DNA of 64,000 bases from Circinella umbellata (Eukaryota > Mucoromycota > Mucoromycetes > Mucorales > Lichtheimiaceae), in the NCBI GenBank assembly GCA_025093555.1, contig JAIWNF010000062.1:186001-250000 (forward strand). The letters run 5' to 3'. Both the position numbers and the translations under genes were made by a program. Positions within the stretch are counted from its first letter, which is position 1. Each line of letters opens with the position of its first letter. Below, piece after piece: positions 11,458 through 24,753 of this stretch. The notes under the pieces were generated by a model. The model saw nothing but the letters and a program-made list of their open reading frames with translations, made no database searches and had not been told where the DNA came from.

Positions 11458-14204
11458 ATGACTGATATTCATCCATGGTCACCTTCACCACCTATTCGAG
11501 CAACAACACCCACTTCTAATATAAGTAATAACGAAAAAAATGAAAATGTTATTCCAGACGAAATACTTAACTCATTACGACGTCATTCATTGTTTCAACG
11601 ATCCAATAATCAACAATTTTTGGAACGCATTGCATGTAGTATGAACATTCGTACATATTCCCCCCATGATGTCATTATTGTGGAAGGTGCTGAAGCCAAA
11701 GCCATGTTTTTACTTTTAAGAGGTTCGGTGAATGTATGTTCCGCTGATTTTGAACGTATTTATGCAACTTTGGAACCTGGTACATTTTTTGGTGAAATTG
11801 GTCTTTTATATGCTATTCCAAGGACCGCCACTGTAATTGCAGCCACACCATGTACTGTTGCTGTATTAACTGCTGAAGCAGTATCAGCTATATTACCAGA
11901 TTATCCTGCAGTTGAACGAATTCTTCGTTTTGAGGCACAGGAACGTATGGCAATGTTGGATAAAATCGGAAAACGTAAAAGTATCAGTGTTAGTCCTTCC
12001 ACTAGTATAAGTAATAATGATGATGTTGAAATAACGTCAACAACACCAACAACAATGATCTCGGATGATATTGATTCTGAAGGGGACTTAAGAAAATCAT
12101 CTTCGGTTATTGGTATTGAATCGTTTATTACTACAAGTGCTTATGATCTCTTGACAAAGGTTTGTAATTTTTTTCTTAAAAAAAAATCAGAGGAAAGAGA
12201 GAAAGAAAAGGAGTTGACATAAAAAGAAATCTCATTTTATCTAGGTCCCTTTCTTTAAAGATTGTCCAGAAGATTTTTTACATCGAATATCACTCAAAGT
12301 GGAACCAAGAAATTATCGACCTAATACAATGATTATTAATAAAGGCGATATTGGTCATGAAATGTTTTTTATTGTGGATGGTAATAAATAGAATCATTGT
12401 GTGTTACCGTTTTAATAAGAGAATATTTATACATACGTATCATTTTATATATATTTAGGCACTGTTCAAATTCTTAATCGACGAAAAGAAGGTGATTTGG
12501 CAGTTGCTCGTCTTGGTTCAATGGATTTCTTTGGAGAACTTTCTCTTCTTCTTGATATTCCACGAACAGCTAGTGTACAATCCATTACACCTATGGAAAT
12601 GTATGTTTTAAGCAAAGAAGACTGTTTTCAAGTGTGTCATGATTATCCAGAAATACAAAGTCAATTTAAAATTCTAGCAGATAAAACACTTCGAACAATT
12701 AACAAATTGGTAAGTACATATATATATATATATATATATGATAATAATGACTCTTGTTATACAATGAAAACAATGACTCTTGTGTTATACAATGAAAACA
12801 ATGAATCAAATATATTTATTCGTTCTATTATTGTAGAATCAAAGTATTGATGGTACTGGAGATCAACAACTAGATACAGTTTCTGGTGGTGTTGTCTATG
12901 TACCTGCTGAAGAACAAGACTATGGTGCATCATTAGCTCCTATTGATCAAAGTGCTGTATGTAGCACTACAAGCGATCAAGATCCAACTTTACCACCACC
13001 TACCACAACAGCAGCCAATCAACTACGTACTCGAGAAACACGACCAAGACGACCTAGTATTGCAGTATGGTCGGATCCAGCTCTTCTTGCTGCTGCTGCT
13101 AAAGCATCAGTACATTCTCCATCCAGACGACGTTCCGTCACTATAACAGAAGAGACATATGCATTAGAATTGACATCTGATAAACGAGATCGATTAACAG
13201 CACTTGACACAAGCATCATTGCACGTATTGCCTCACTAATGGATTTTGCAAGTTTAATCCGATTATCCAATGCATCTCGCAAACTCTATCGAACACTTCA
13301 TAAACAACATGTTCAAGCACAGCAAATTGATTTGGGCAGTAGCAATCGACTTATGACAGACGAAACTATCGAATTATTAATTGATTTGATTGGACCTAAT
13401 GTTGAATCCTTATATTTAACTCACTGCTACCATCTAACCGATAAAGCAATCATGACGATTGCTCAAAATGCACCTCATTTAAAAAAATTGGATCTCAATT
13501 CATGCTGGCTTATCACTGATCAAAGCTTGGATACTTTACGAAATTTACAATGGCTCGACCTATCTAATTGTCGTAAAATAACCAATGCTGGAATGTTACG
13601 ATTATTGGAGAACAACACTCAATTACAACATTTGACACTGTCTTATTGTAAAAATTTAACTGATGAAACCATGCTTTATTTTGCACAACATTGTACAAAG
13701 AGTCTGAAATATTTGAATTTACAACGATGTACCAAGATTACAGACCAGGGATTTGTTTATTGGGTTAATCAAGCACCCAATGCCTTTTGTGCACTACATA
13801 CATTGAATTTAACGGATTGTAGTTTTTTAACTGACAAGGCAATTGCTCATTTGGTAGTGGCTGCACCTTATTTAAAAGATTTGTCGATTAGTTTTTGTTG
13901 TGCATTAAGTGATACGTCGTTAGAAGAATTGGCCAAACTGGAAGAGTTGGAATCATTAGATGCAAGTTATTGTGGTTCGGCTGTATCAGATGCTTCGATT
14001 ATAACCTTGTTAAAGGGAACCTCGAGCACAATTCGAAAATTAAATATCCGTGGATGTGTTCGAATTTCTGGTGTTGGATTGATGACAGGCATAGAATATG
14101 CTAAAGGTTTAGAATCTGTAAATATTAGTCAATGTCCTGGAATTAGTGGTTCAGTGCGTACATGTTTATTACGATCAAGTCGTATTCATCATCTTTTGTA
14201 TTAA
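11458..14204 (+). CDS. Two cyclic-nucleotide-binding domains fused to F-box and leucine-rich repeats
   Basis: Four exons (11458-12159, 12245-12380, 12459-12709, 12837-14204) give 818 aa. Residues about 45-160 and 235-360 form two cNMP-binding domains. Each carries a phosphate-binding cassette with the Glu and Arg needed for cAMP: FGEIGLLYAIPRTATV (about 111) and FGELSLLLDIPRTASV (about 304). A Ser/Arg-rich linker follows. Then comes an F-box-like segment (about 481-515, LTALDTSIIARIASLMDF) and from about 530 to the end AMN1/Fbxl-type leucine-rich repeats with recurrent LDLSNCRKITNAG and LNLQRCTKITDQG units. By family knowledge F-box/LRR proteins recruit substrates to SCF ubiquitin ligases, so a cAMP-responsive ligase adaptor is a reasonable inference. 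The ATG at 11458 follows a pyrimidine-rich leader; the frame is open further upstream but low-complexity. Confidence 0.9.
12717..12739. repeat. (TA)n microsatellite in intron
   Basis: Pure TA run of about 23 nt directly after the donor of the third intron of the cNMP/LRR gene. Similar runs lie at about 24868-24887 and 45916-45940. Confidence 0.9.
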
Positions 14205-14465
14205 TTTATCAAGTTCTTAGTGTTTTCTTTTTTTTTTTTTGAAAATAAATAAATAAAACCACTGAATTTGGAATTGTTTGTTCTTTGCTGTCAAATACCT
14301 ACAATAAAATGCAGGCACTAAAATGTACTACATAAAATCATCTACTCAATCATTTATCACTTAATATAGAATTACTAGAACCTCCGCCAAAATAAAATAA
14401 CGCGCTTGGTTTTTGACCAACTTTTTTTTTTTACTTTTTTGTATTAACGCGGCTCAACAGAAACA

Positions 14466-14596
14466 ATGGCCGATGCACGTAGTCAACTTCTCGGCGTACT
14501 TCATAATGCCGCTTCACAAGACTATGTTCGAATGCGACAAGCAGAAGAACTTTTAAAACAATGGGAAAATGAACCTAGTTTTTTTGCTACTCTTCA

Positions 14597-14633
<37 letters not shown>

Positions 14634-17600
14634 GGGTCATTGCTATTGTATTCTTTTATATGATTTTAAACCTAAAAACCAATTTTGAATTCTCCATAGG
14701 ATATATTTTACGATCGTACGGCTGATCATAATGTACGTGTCTTGAGCGGCATTTACTTAAAAAATGGTGTTGGCCGTTTTTGGCGAAAAACTGCTAAAAA
14801 GTAAGACTCGGGGAGGGGGTGTATATTTATACACATGTAGATCTTCATATTAATATCAGTATGATTATAATTGTTATAGTCCGATTAACTTGGAAGAGAA
14901 GACAGCGATTCGACAACGATTATTACAATTTATGGATGAGCCAAGTAAAATGGTATTTTTATATATGATTTAGTTTACCCAATTGAATCAAGGAAAAAGA
15001 AAGCATTTTATTTATTTATTAACAATATTGACAACAAAATCCATAAAATAATATTTATTAGCTTACAGCACAAAATGCAGTTATTGTAGCTCGTATTGCT
15101 CGTATGGACTACCCCATGGAATGGTGATAATCATTTCTTTTTACTTTTATCTACTATTAAAAAGCAAAAAAACAATATTAATTATTATTCTGTATAATCG
15201 AATAGGCCTGATTTATTACCTTCGTTAGTTCAAATCATTGAAACACCTAATGGTGACGAACGACTCATCCATGATCGAGCCTTTGAAATGCTTTATGAAG
15301 TACTTCATGAACTCAGTACTCGATTCTTATCTGCTAGTCGTCGTCAATTTGCTCAAGTTGCACCACGTGTTTTTCAAACAGTAGCCAATGCTTATGTTAA
15401 TTATACATCTAATACTATATCTTCTTTATCATCATCTACTACCTCGGATCCATCCACTCTATTAACCGAATTAGGAATTGTTTCAGCATGTGTCAAGTGT
15501 TTACGTATATTAATGGTGAGCGGTATCCGTGATGTTCATAAGTATGATGAAACAAAAACATTTATACAATTGGGTAAACAACGATTGGAGGAATATATGA
15601 GTATTCGATTGGCATTACAACAACAAGGAAGTTCGGAAAACATTCAGGAAATGGTGGGCACGATTATTGAGGATCATGGATCCTTATATTTGGGTTTACA
15701 AAAAGCACATCCGGTTTCATGTGCATTATGTCCCGCATGGACGGATATTTTGAGATATTATTGGCAAGCAATTGTACATGAAGGAACTCGGTTGACGGAT
15801 CGTTATAAAACAGGTAAAAATACTTAAAAAAAAGATACAGTTTGCCTATATATTTAAGTGACGTGTGGACTAAGAAAAAGAATTGTATTACTCGATTGGG
15901 ATGACTTGTTATAGGACAACCTGTGGATATACCTGTATTTGAGCAATTCCTTTTACAAGGCATGTTACTGATCAAAGAAACAATTAAAAATGCGGCACAA
16001 AATGTTGATAATCCTGGTAGGAATCTTGTTCTTCATACATTGTATTATAACTGTATAATACAATAAATATAGCAAGTAAAAAATCTAATATGTATCATTT
16101 TATCTCTTTGTTCTTCTTGTAGATTCCGAAGTGTTATCTGTTACTGAAGAGGAAAAAACATTGGGATTGGAAGCAAGCACTATTATCAATACTCAATTTT
16201 TAACAAAAGATTTTGTCAATGTATGTGCTGAAACGTTGATTACGAAATATATGTTATTGACACCCGCTGATATGGAAAAATGGGAAGATGAGCCAGAAGG
16301 ATTTGCAAATGCTATTGATTCCGAGAATTGGGAATTTGAATTAAGGGTAAACTAAGGAAATAAATATAAGAATGGACAAGATGGGAACAAGCACAGAATA
16401 ATTTGGGATATCCACGGAATAAAGAAAGACTTATCACTTTCTCATTCTTTTCTGTTTTATATATAGCCATGTGCAGAAATGACATTTATGAGCTTGTTGA
16501 CACATTATCGAGATCAGTTATGTCCTATTCTTTTAGATTTAGTTGAAAAAGTGGCCAGTAAGTTAAATTTTTGTTTTATTGTTTTAAAGTTTTACTTGAA
16601 TAAAAAGAATATTAGTCTTTCAAAAATGAAATTGGTTTATTTATATATTGTTGATGTTGTTATTAGGTGTCAATTCATTTCAAGAATTATTGTTTAAAGA
16701 TGCAGTTTATGCAGCGGTGGGATTAGGTGTACAATCGATTTATGGTCGTCTTGATTTCGAAGCCTTTCTTGTCAATCGATTAATCCCAGAAATTTCTCAA
16801 AAAGGTTCTGGGTAAGTTTTTTAACATGTTTATTGGGGGTATATAGAATATTTCAATGGTTACTATGAAGTAATCACCATAGAAAAGCGTGTTATCGAGA
16901 AATTCCTAAGAAATTTACCTTGCTCATCTTGATAACAAATGATACTAATACTTTGTTCTGTGTATGGTTAGATTGAAGATTCTTCATCGTAGAATTGCTT
17001 GGTTGTTGGGACGATGGGTAAATGAAGGCATTAGTGCTGATAGTCGAGTTACTATCTATCAAGGATTATTGGAATTGATGGTGGGTGAAGATGATCTGGT
17101 CGTTCGAATAACTGCAGCTCATAGTTTACGCCAAGCCATTGATGACTGGGACTTTGAAATTAATATCTTATTACCTTATCTTGAACCTGCTATGGATTTA
17201 TTACTTAAATTGCTGAACGAAGTGGAAGAATCAGATACTGTGATGAAATTGATTAGTGATTTAAACACTATTACAGATCGTACTGGAGAACATGTAAGTA
17301 GATAATGTTTATCTATACGCCTTTTTCTCATTGCTACTATATATGAGTACTTATCCCAAGGGTAAAAAATATACCCATTTTTTTATGCTAGATGGTACCA
17401 TATGCCCCTAAAATTATCAATTTATTAATACCTCACTGGCAAAGAGCTGAGGATAATCCATTATTCCAATCTGCATTAGTTGTTACATTCACCAAAATCA
17501 CCGCAGTAAGTCTTTTTATTTTGTTGATTTGCATAATTATATATAGTAATCATGTGACCAATTATCTTTATTATTATGCAGATTCTGAAAGAACAATCTA

Positions 17601-19007
17601 TTCATGTGCAACATTTCTTCTTACCTATTGTGCAATACGGCGTGAACAAAGAAAATGTAAGGGATGATATATTTGAACATAATCAGTATCTAGTCATTAT
17701 CGCTATTTTTTAATTTTATATTTTAACTAAAAAAGTTTATTTGTTATGTGAACATGTAGAAAGCGCACGTGTACCTTCTTGAGGATGTACTTGATTTATG
17801 GTGGACCATGTTACAAACAGCACCCCAAAGTAATCCCGAACTATTCTCGATGCTCCCATCCGCCATTGGTTTATTAGAATATGATATTGAAGGATTGCGA
17901 AAAATATTAAAAATCATTGAAAGCTACCTTTTACTTGATGGCCAAACTACACTTCAGGTAATCAAATAGTTTTTTTTCTCATTTCACTTGACTCAATAGT
18001 TAGAGAGCTAATAATTAACTTTTTTTTTTTTTAGCAATGTGCACCTCAATTATTCTCCGGGTTAGCAACATATATTGGTAGTACCAGGGATGAAGTGGCT
18101 TCAAGTATTTCCTATGTAGGCGAAACAGCACTTCAATCTTGTTCTGTTCAAGTCTATGGTGAAGCACTTGTTCAATCAAGTTTACTTGGAAATATTTTGA
18201 GTGTTTTTATTCAAGATGAGTTATATGCTCATGCGATCATGTCTTATATGACTTTATTTGCTCGTTTAGCAATCTGTGATGCTCAGTTTTTCCTTAATTA
18301 TCTTCGTATGGCTAGTCAGCAAATGACAGGTACTACTTCAGATGACTTTGTTGGTAATGTATTAGATCGATGGATGGAAAAGGTCAGTAGTTTACACACA
18401 AATAAAAAGAGAAGGGAATGAAACGGGAAGAGGAATTTATATTTTAAGTTATTTTATATTAATTACCCCGAAATATGCTGACCATGTGGGAGAATAATAC
18501 GTTTGTTTGTTTTATAGTTTGATAACATTGGGCACACGCGAGCAAGAAAATTAAATTGTATAGCGTTGACAAATTTGTTACGTACGAATGACCCCGTTGT
18601 ATTAGCAAGATTACCTCACTTGATGGCAATATGGATTGATCTTTTAGCTGAAGTGAACGAAGTAGAAGATGAGTAAGTTTATTGTTTAAAATATTTAATA
18701 ATAATATCGGCCGGTAATATCATAGCTAAAAACAAATTAAATGTATGAAAATAGTCTATTTTTATATGCTGAGGCAGATTTAGCAGGTGATATAGCAGAA
18801 CTGGATGAATCAGCAGAAAAAGATCGACGAAATAAGTTACGTCGTGAAGATGCAGTCTATACAACTAATTTGTCCGATATGGTACGACAAACACTAAGTC
18901 TAGTAGAACAGCATTATGGAGGAGCACAAGCATTTCAGGAATTATGTTTATCAAAAGTAGATCCAACAGTATTAGAGCAGGTGAATAAAGCTTTGACAAA
19001 TCAATAA
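14466..19007 (+). CDS. KAP120: Importin-11 / Kap120-type karyopherin beta
   Basis: Nuclear transport receptor of the importin-beta superfamily; in yeast Kap120 and human IPO11 import ribosomal and other cargo and bind RanGTP. Sixteen exons give 1000 aa, the family length: 14466-14597, 14700-14800, 14880-14952, 15062-15123, 15206-15813, 15915-16016, 16123-16346, 16467-16557, 16667-16811, 16972-17293, 17392-17505, 17582-17656, 17760-17957, 18035-18382, 18518-18672, 18755-19007. The N-terminus (QAEELLKQWENEPSFFATLQ, then VRVLSGIYLKNGVGRFWR) follows the importin-11 importin-N domain closely. The rest is HEAT-type helices with few polar breaks. Intron 1 starts with GT followed by 31 A and 6 G. All exon phases join without a stop. 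Confidence 0.92.
14600..14636 (+). repeat. A31-G6 homopolymer at the start of importin intron 1
   Basis: Immediately after the GT donor at 14598-14599 come 31 consecutive A and then 6 G. This is the longest homopolymer seen in the window. Confidence 0.95.
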
Positions 19008-19241
19008 ATGAGTCTTTATCACACATTACCATTTGCACTATCGGGACCTGATTTTTTAATTTGAGCACGTTGGCTTTTTGATTCGTCTTGGAGGAATATG
19101 TTTTCGAAATGCATTTTTTTTGCGTTATAAGGTTTAATGTCTCTTAGTCCATTTATTCTTTTTCTTTTCTTTTTTTTTCTCTTATTTATAATATAGTTCC
19201 ATCCTTCTCTCATTTTACCTTTCTTTCTTTAAATACATAAC

Positions 19242-20278
19242 ATGATAGATAATGCTGGACTCATCATTCAAGTGAGTTGTATTAGCTCGTTTGTTTTTCT
19301 TATTGCTTGGTATTCTCTTTGGCATTTTGGTCGACGATCATCGGAGCGAGAAAGATCATTTGCTGTCACTTTGATAAGTAGTCTTGTAATGACTTGCTGT
19401 TCAATTCCGGTATTATATCATGCCTATCAAGCAGGATTTGCCAGTTTATTGATGCCAGTATCCAAGGAAGGATATGATTGGACTTTGGTGGCTACTTGCT
19501 TTTTTATGACTTCTTTAGCTATGGATTTATGTTTTGGTGTTTTGTTTTATCGATCCAAGGTTAATATTTTAACAGGTTGGATACATCATACGGCTTATAT
19601 TATACTTCTATCATGGGTGATATACGTTCGTTTAAATCGGTTCTTTGTTGCCATGTGTATATTGGAGCTACCAACAGTATGTTTGTCTGTTGGTTGGGTA
19701 TTTCCTTTTTTACGACATGATTATCTCTTCGCCACTTTGTATGTCCCAACAAGAATTGGGTTTCATGCGTTTATGATCAAGATTTCGTGGCCGTTTAAGA
19801 CAGAAGTAGTGGCAGCACTCCTGACACTTTTCCCCCTTCATTTGTATTGGTTTTATGGTATGCTAATGTATATTTGGTTTAATGTCAATGTCTTTTTCTT
19901 CCTGTCAGTTCCCACAGTGACAAAAGTTATATAATAATAATTTTACGTATAGGGTTTATTTGTCAACAGAAGCGGATCAGAAAAGAACGTCGTCATAGTA
20001 GTAATGCTTCGGCTACCACTGGCTCTAAGCAACCATTATTACAACAGGTTGAATTAATCAAGGACGTTTCTGCTGTTCCCCCCATAGTATCTACAGAAGA
20101 TAAATTTCTACATAATGGAGACCAGCAACAAGCTATTTATCATCAACAACAGCGTTTTAATAATAATGGTGTCAGGATGAATAATAACAAAAACTATTCA
20201 TCATGTCATAACATGCCAACAAAGATCACTGATACTGATCCATCTTATCATACTTTACCAGTCGGTGTAACTGCCTAA
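19242..20278 (+). CDS. TLC-domain multi-pass membrane protein
   Basis: Member of the TRAM/LAG1/CLN8 (TLC) superfamily, probably in the endoplasmic reticulum; relatives act in sphingolipid or membrane-lipid homeostasis. Two exons (19242-19857 and 19953-20278) give 313 aa. The first 205 residues hold six to seven hydrophobic helices. The TLC hallmark is the conserved acidic residue followed by paired histidines: MDLCFGVLFYRS... and GWIHHTAYII. Without splicing the frame stops soon after 19857 in intron sequence; the GTATGC...TATAG intron joins a polar, Gln/Asn-rich cytosolic tail of about 108 residues. The conserved LAG1 motif of true ceramide synthases is not evident, so this is better seen as a TLCD/TMEM56-like protein than a ceramide synthase. 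Confidence 0.8.
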
Positions 20279-21270
20279 TCAATATTTTATTCTTGTAATT
20301 TTATTTTCTGCTTATATTTTTTATATGTAATATATTATTAAATAATCTCGACAACCGATATATTATACTATTACTATTCTTATATTATATGTAACCCTTT
20401 ATATACGTATTCGTTCTCTTACGTAACTATTTTTGACATATATTTTTCACATACGTACATCATTTTACGCATTTATAATCCAATCCTTTCATTTATATAT
20501 TTGCTGTTTATTTTATCTATATAAATACATTTTTTTTACCAGTTCTATTATAATGATATTAGTGTTATTATCTATACAACCACCCCCTCGCTAATATATA
20601 ATTTGTAGAGTTTATTTCACTTATAACCGCAAAAGTTGAAAAATGTTTCAATTTTGCCTTTTCTAATTAAACACCCACCCCATATATAGATAAATATGAT
20701 GTTTATTATGTGATTCAAATCGAAGGAAAAGGTGACAGGAGAGGTAATAATATCTTAATCATGAAAAACACAAGACGACGATGTGAAGAGTATTTCTGGA
20801 AAGAAAACTTCTCCACCAAGCTGAAAGTTTCATAACGTATAAATTTTTGTGAATAAGCATTTATAAAACACCAACGATTGCCAACCCCCCCTTCCGCGTC
20901 AGGTTATGGTTTAAGTCTCATTATCAGATGATATAGATTCCAAGTCAGGTAAGCCTTCTTTGAGAATTGAATCTCTGTTACGTATGTATATTACTGCTTA
21001 TTATGTCAAACTAATAGTTTAACTTGATATAACAACATGATACATGAATCATTAAGAGAAGAACAGGCGGAGTAGTGAAAAGGGTAGCAATTATTTACCG
21101 AGTTGTTATTTATTATTGGAGGCTGTAAAATAGAAATAAAGAAGTGCTAGATGTTCAGTACAAACCGGTATTACATACAGCAGCTGAAAGTCGATCTTAA
21201 AGTTAAGTAAGAAAAAGTTCTGGGTACGTACGTATGTATGATAGCCGCCAAAAATAACGCCAAGAAAATT

Positions 21271-21490
21271 GTATTGTTTTTTTCCTAAAGATTCGCGGCC
21301 AAATTATTTTTCACTTTGCGTCCGCTGTAATTTTACGTTTGCGCTTGATTATTTTTAATTTTGCGCTGTTTATAGTACTAATATACAAGGATTTCCGCGA
21401 AGTTGAAAATAATCAGGCGCAAACGTAAAATTACAGCGGACGCAAAGTGAAAAATAATTTGCCCGCGAATCTTTGGGAAAAAAACAATAC
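21271..21490. mobile_element. Foldback / MITE-like inverted repeat
   Basis: A 96-nt left arm (21271-21366) is repeated in inverse orientation at 21395-21490 with about seven mismatches, leaving a 28-nt loop. Both arms are GC-richer than their surroundings and begin GTATTG and end CAATAC, as terminal inverted repeats would. It has no coding capacity. A target-site duplication was not clear by eye. Its transcript would fold into a long hairpin. Confidence 0.85.
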
Positions 21491-21939
21491 TTTTTATTGG
21501 GGGAGGGTGTAATATGAATATTATGTATTTATCCCGCCGTGAATATGTTAATTTAAAAAGGTTGGAGGGTATGTATGGTGACAAGGCAAAAGTTGTCATG
21601 ATAATGTAGGGTCAGGAAATAGTCTTGATCTGACGTTTTTTGGTATTGAAAAGTAATTTTATGGATAAAAACAAAAATATATACGTAGTTTAGAGAAGTC
21701 AGGTCAGTCTTTTATTTGATAAATAAATTAATTACTAGAGAATTTTAAAATGATTGACTATGATATTGGAACAACTGACAGTTATTCTAGGGGAGACAGT
21801 CTTGAAGCAAAAACAAGTACAATGCATTTTATGCATATTGCTGTGAGACAAATTTTGCTGAGTTGCTGGGATATTAAAAATGGCCGCAGCGTGCCAAAAT
21901 TGTTTTTTCCTTTCTTTTCTCTTTTCTTCTTTAACACCT

Positions 21940-22870
21940 CCCTCCAGGCTTTAGGTGGCCAAAGGAATTTGACGGAACTCAGGACTTCATTGCCACTTGT
22001 GTTGTTCCTGTTTTATTTTTTTTCTTGTTTGTGCATGCTAAACTGGCTATTGTCCTTGGAAGCGATGTACCCCAGGTGCGTGGGTGAAGTTCCTGAATGC
22101 GGAGGGGATAGAGTTTTTTTTGACTTTATCAGAGCGCTTCAGAATTCAACATTCCTGGACGAATGGAGTTAACCCGTGTCAGAACGGAGAGAGACATTTC
22201 TGATACAACAACGTAACTCTTGCCGGAGCTTGGGACGTACCACCCCTAGGACTTTTGGATGCGCGCGATGCCGGACGGGCCTTTCGAAATCGGGCAAGCA
22301 CACAAACTACAAAGGACATAACTTTTCCGGGGTATTATGTAGTTAATTCTGCAGCTTAACTGGGTAAACCACTGCATTGTAAGATCTCGTCTCTTCGGAT
22401 CTTCGATTTGCGTCCCTCAATGTAGCCCTAACTGTTGCCATGGTTACGAGGCAGAAGTGGTTTCTTGTCTTTTGTTTCATAACTTTACCTCGTTATTGAG
22501 AGGTTTTTTTCCAAAGTGGCACCCCTTGGTTTATTAGCAAAAAGGCAAGTTTTTTTTAAAGCTTTTAATGAGGAGAGGGAACAAGTGTGTGTTGAATGAA
22601 TGTCAAGTAAAAGTAATAATAATATTTTACTGATCAATATTTTTTACTGTTAATGTTTTAAATCTCTATGGGTACTGTTTGAGCCGGTTGGCGACGCGGC
22701 GCTCGCGTTCTGGACTTTACTGCGCATTTACCTAATTTGGTTTTTCCAATGGATAGTACAGCCTTTCCCTTGCACAAAGAGGCCTTGGCGTGCGTATTGC
22801 TCCAGAACGTTGGGAGCACTTTCACTAAAGTATTGGGTTGTGGAGAAACCAAACACACATTTTTGGGAAT
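21940..22870 (+). mobile_element. Decayed transposable-element coding remnant
   Basis: A GC-richer block. The plus frame 22063-22359 stays coding-like over about 98 codons (CTPGAWVKFLNAEGIEFF..., later WDVPPLGLLDARDAGRAF) and is broken by an in-frame TGA at 22201-22203. Just upstream, other frames carry coding-like pieces such as FDGTQDFIATCVVP and KLAIVLGSDVPQ, so frameshifts are likely. At 22658-22858 the minus strand reads NTHAKASLCKGKAVLSIGKT and a basic tail, which may belong to the same or another dead element. I do not recognise the superfamily; treating it as a transposon is inference from composition and decay. Confidence 0.4.
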
Positions 22871-24089
22871 AGCTAGCCTTCCACCTTCTCGTGGTTATTC
22901 TCGTTAATCAAGTTATATTATTATTTCTTGAGAACTAAGAGGAGGCTTATTAATTTTTATTATAATAAATAAAATGTTATTATGAATCAACTTGTTTTTC
23001 TGATGAAGCGGTGTAATGTATATTTGTGGGTGCTGCTGTTGGTTGTGTTGGCTGATCTATTTTTCTTCCACTCGGTGCATCTATTGAAGCATAATATCAA
23101 TATGAGAGAATGGAGAATCTATAAGATATATATTGTCTGATCCAACATTTATAACTTTTATTTCAATCCTATTAGTTATTCTATGATATATATAATATCA
23201 TTGTACATTATAGTTATTTTTAATTTGTCATATCATATAATTTCAATAAGGTGAATAAGTTAGTTCATATTATCATACTACCAAAATAAAAATAAATCAT
23301 AACTTGAGGGTTGGTGTTTTAACATCTCATTAGATGTTACGTAGAAAATATTAATTATAAAGTACACATTTAGGTCAGTATAATGACAAAACTATTTTTT
23401 ATGTTGCTTACGCTCAATCTTTTTTTTTTCTATTTTCAAATTCTTATGTACATTTAAAGGATGACAATTTAATATACAGGAACCTCATAGCGTACGCTGC
23501 ATCTGCGAGTTCACTCATAGGGTATAGGCTACATCTTGGGAGTGTAGTATATACTTGCGAGATCGCTTGAGTATATTGGTGGATCCGTTGTCCGGGTAGA
23601 CTTGGCTACTTTCTAGAGCAACAGTTTGCGATTTATTCAAGCAATTATTAAACAACTAGGACTTTACTGTCAACCCCTCATTCTAATCTTTAAATTGATT
23701 TGATAAAATTAGTGTGGGACTGATGTCCTTTGCGATTATCGTTCGGGCTTAATATTTTTTTTTTTTCTTTCAAATAGTCAAAAGATGAGCTTGGTAAGTT
23801 GCACATAATAAAATGTGTATAATAATGTTTATGCAAGGCTATCTAAAAAAAACTAGTAACGACCTGGTTGCATATATTTATAGGCATAACTCTATCATTG
23901 GCATATGATATGCTCGCAACTTGGTAAACGAATATGATAATGATTACAATGATCAGTGTAAATTTATTTAAACCAAACATTATTTCACACGAGAATGCAT
24001 TTTTCTTACTCTGTCCATTAAACTGATCACAGTTGCAATATACTATAGTTCAATTGAATTAGGCTGGATGTATATAATGTGGAGAAACT

Positions 24090-24499
24090 ATGGATCAAGG
24101 TCACGCGAAAATTTTCCAACACAACCATCATCCATGCCCGGGACCAGTGTATTGTAAGTTCTTATTCCATGCCAACAAAAAAAAAAGATGCATATGTGTA
24201 GTAAGTTTAGTTAACGTTTAATATTTGCTGGTAATCTTTACAGTGGATGGGACCCCATGTATTATAGACGAAGTTAAAAAAACGACTTTCGTGTTCTAGT
24301 AAGTACAAATGCTTTCTGTCTAGCTCTCTATAATTACAACAAGTGTATTATTATAACTCATTCTACCAAAAAAGGCTCTTAGTCTATACATAGTATTTGA
24401 CGTATTCACCTGTATTGTAGTCCCAACGTCATCCCTATAACGAGTTCCCTACGTAACAATATTGAATATATTACTGTCAATACTAATCCCTTAAATTAG
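24090..24499 (+). CDS. Candidate small spliced gene, 65 aa, unknown
   Basis: A frame beginning at ATG 24090 (MDQGHAKIFQHNHHPCPGPVY) can be spliced through two consensus introns: exon 1 24090-24153 (donor GTAAGT), exon 2 24244-24298 (donor GTAAGT), exon 3 24421-24499. The predicted protein is 65 aa ending ITVNTNPLN. Without the second splice it stops at 24299 after 39 aa. It has no recognisable domain. Two perfect donors and in-phase joins are the only support, so this is tentative. Confidence 0.3.
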
Positions 24500-24753
24500 A
24501 TATTGGGCCTTAGTTATTTTCGTTTTCGAATTTATCGACTTGATCAATGTGCTACGTTTATCCCTTTTGGTGGTTTTAATTAAGCTACGTATAAAATTTT
24601 GCTTACGTATAATGAAAATTATGTGACTAGTAGTAAATAACCAAGTGTTCAGATGAATAATCCACCATTATATAAGATAATACGTACGTACTAAAAAAGA
24701 AAAATAATGTTTTGTACGGGAGAAATCATGGTTATTTATCTTATGTGTTCCAG

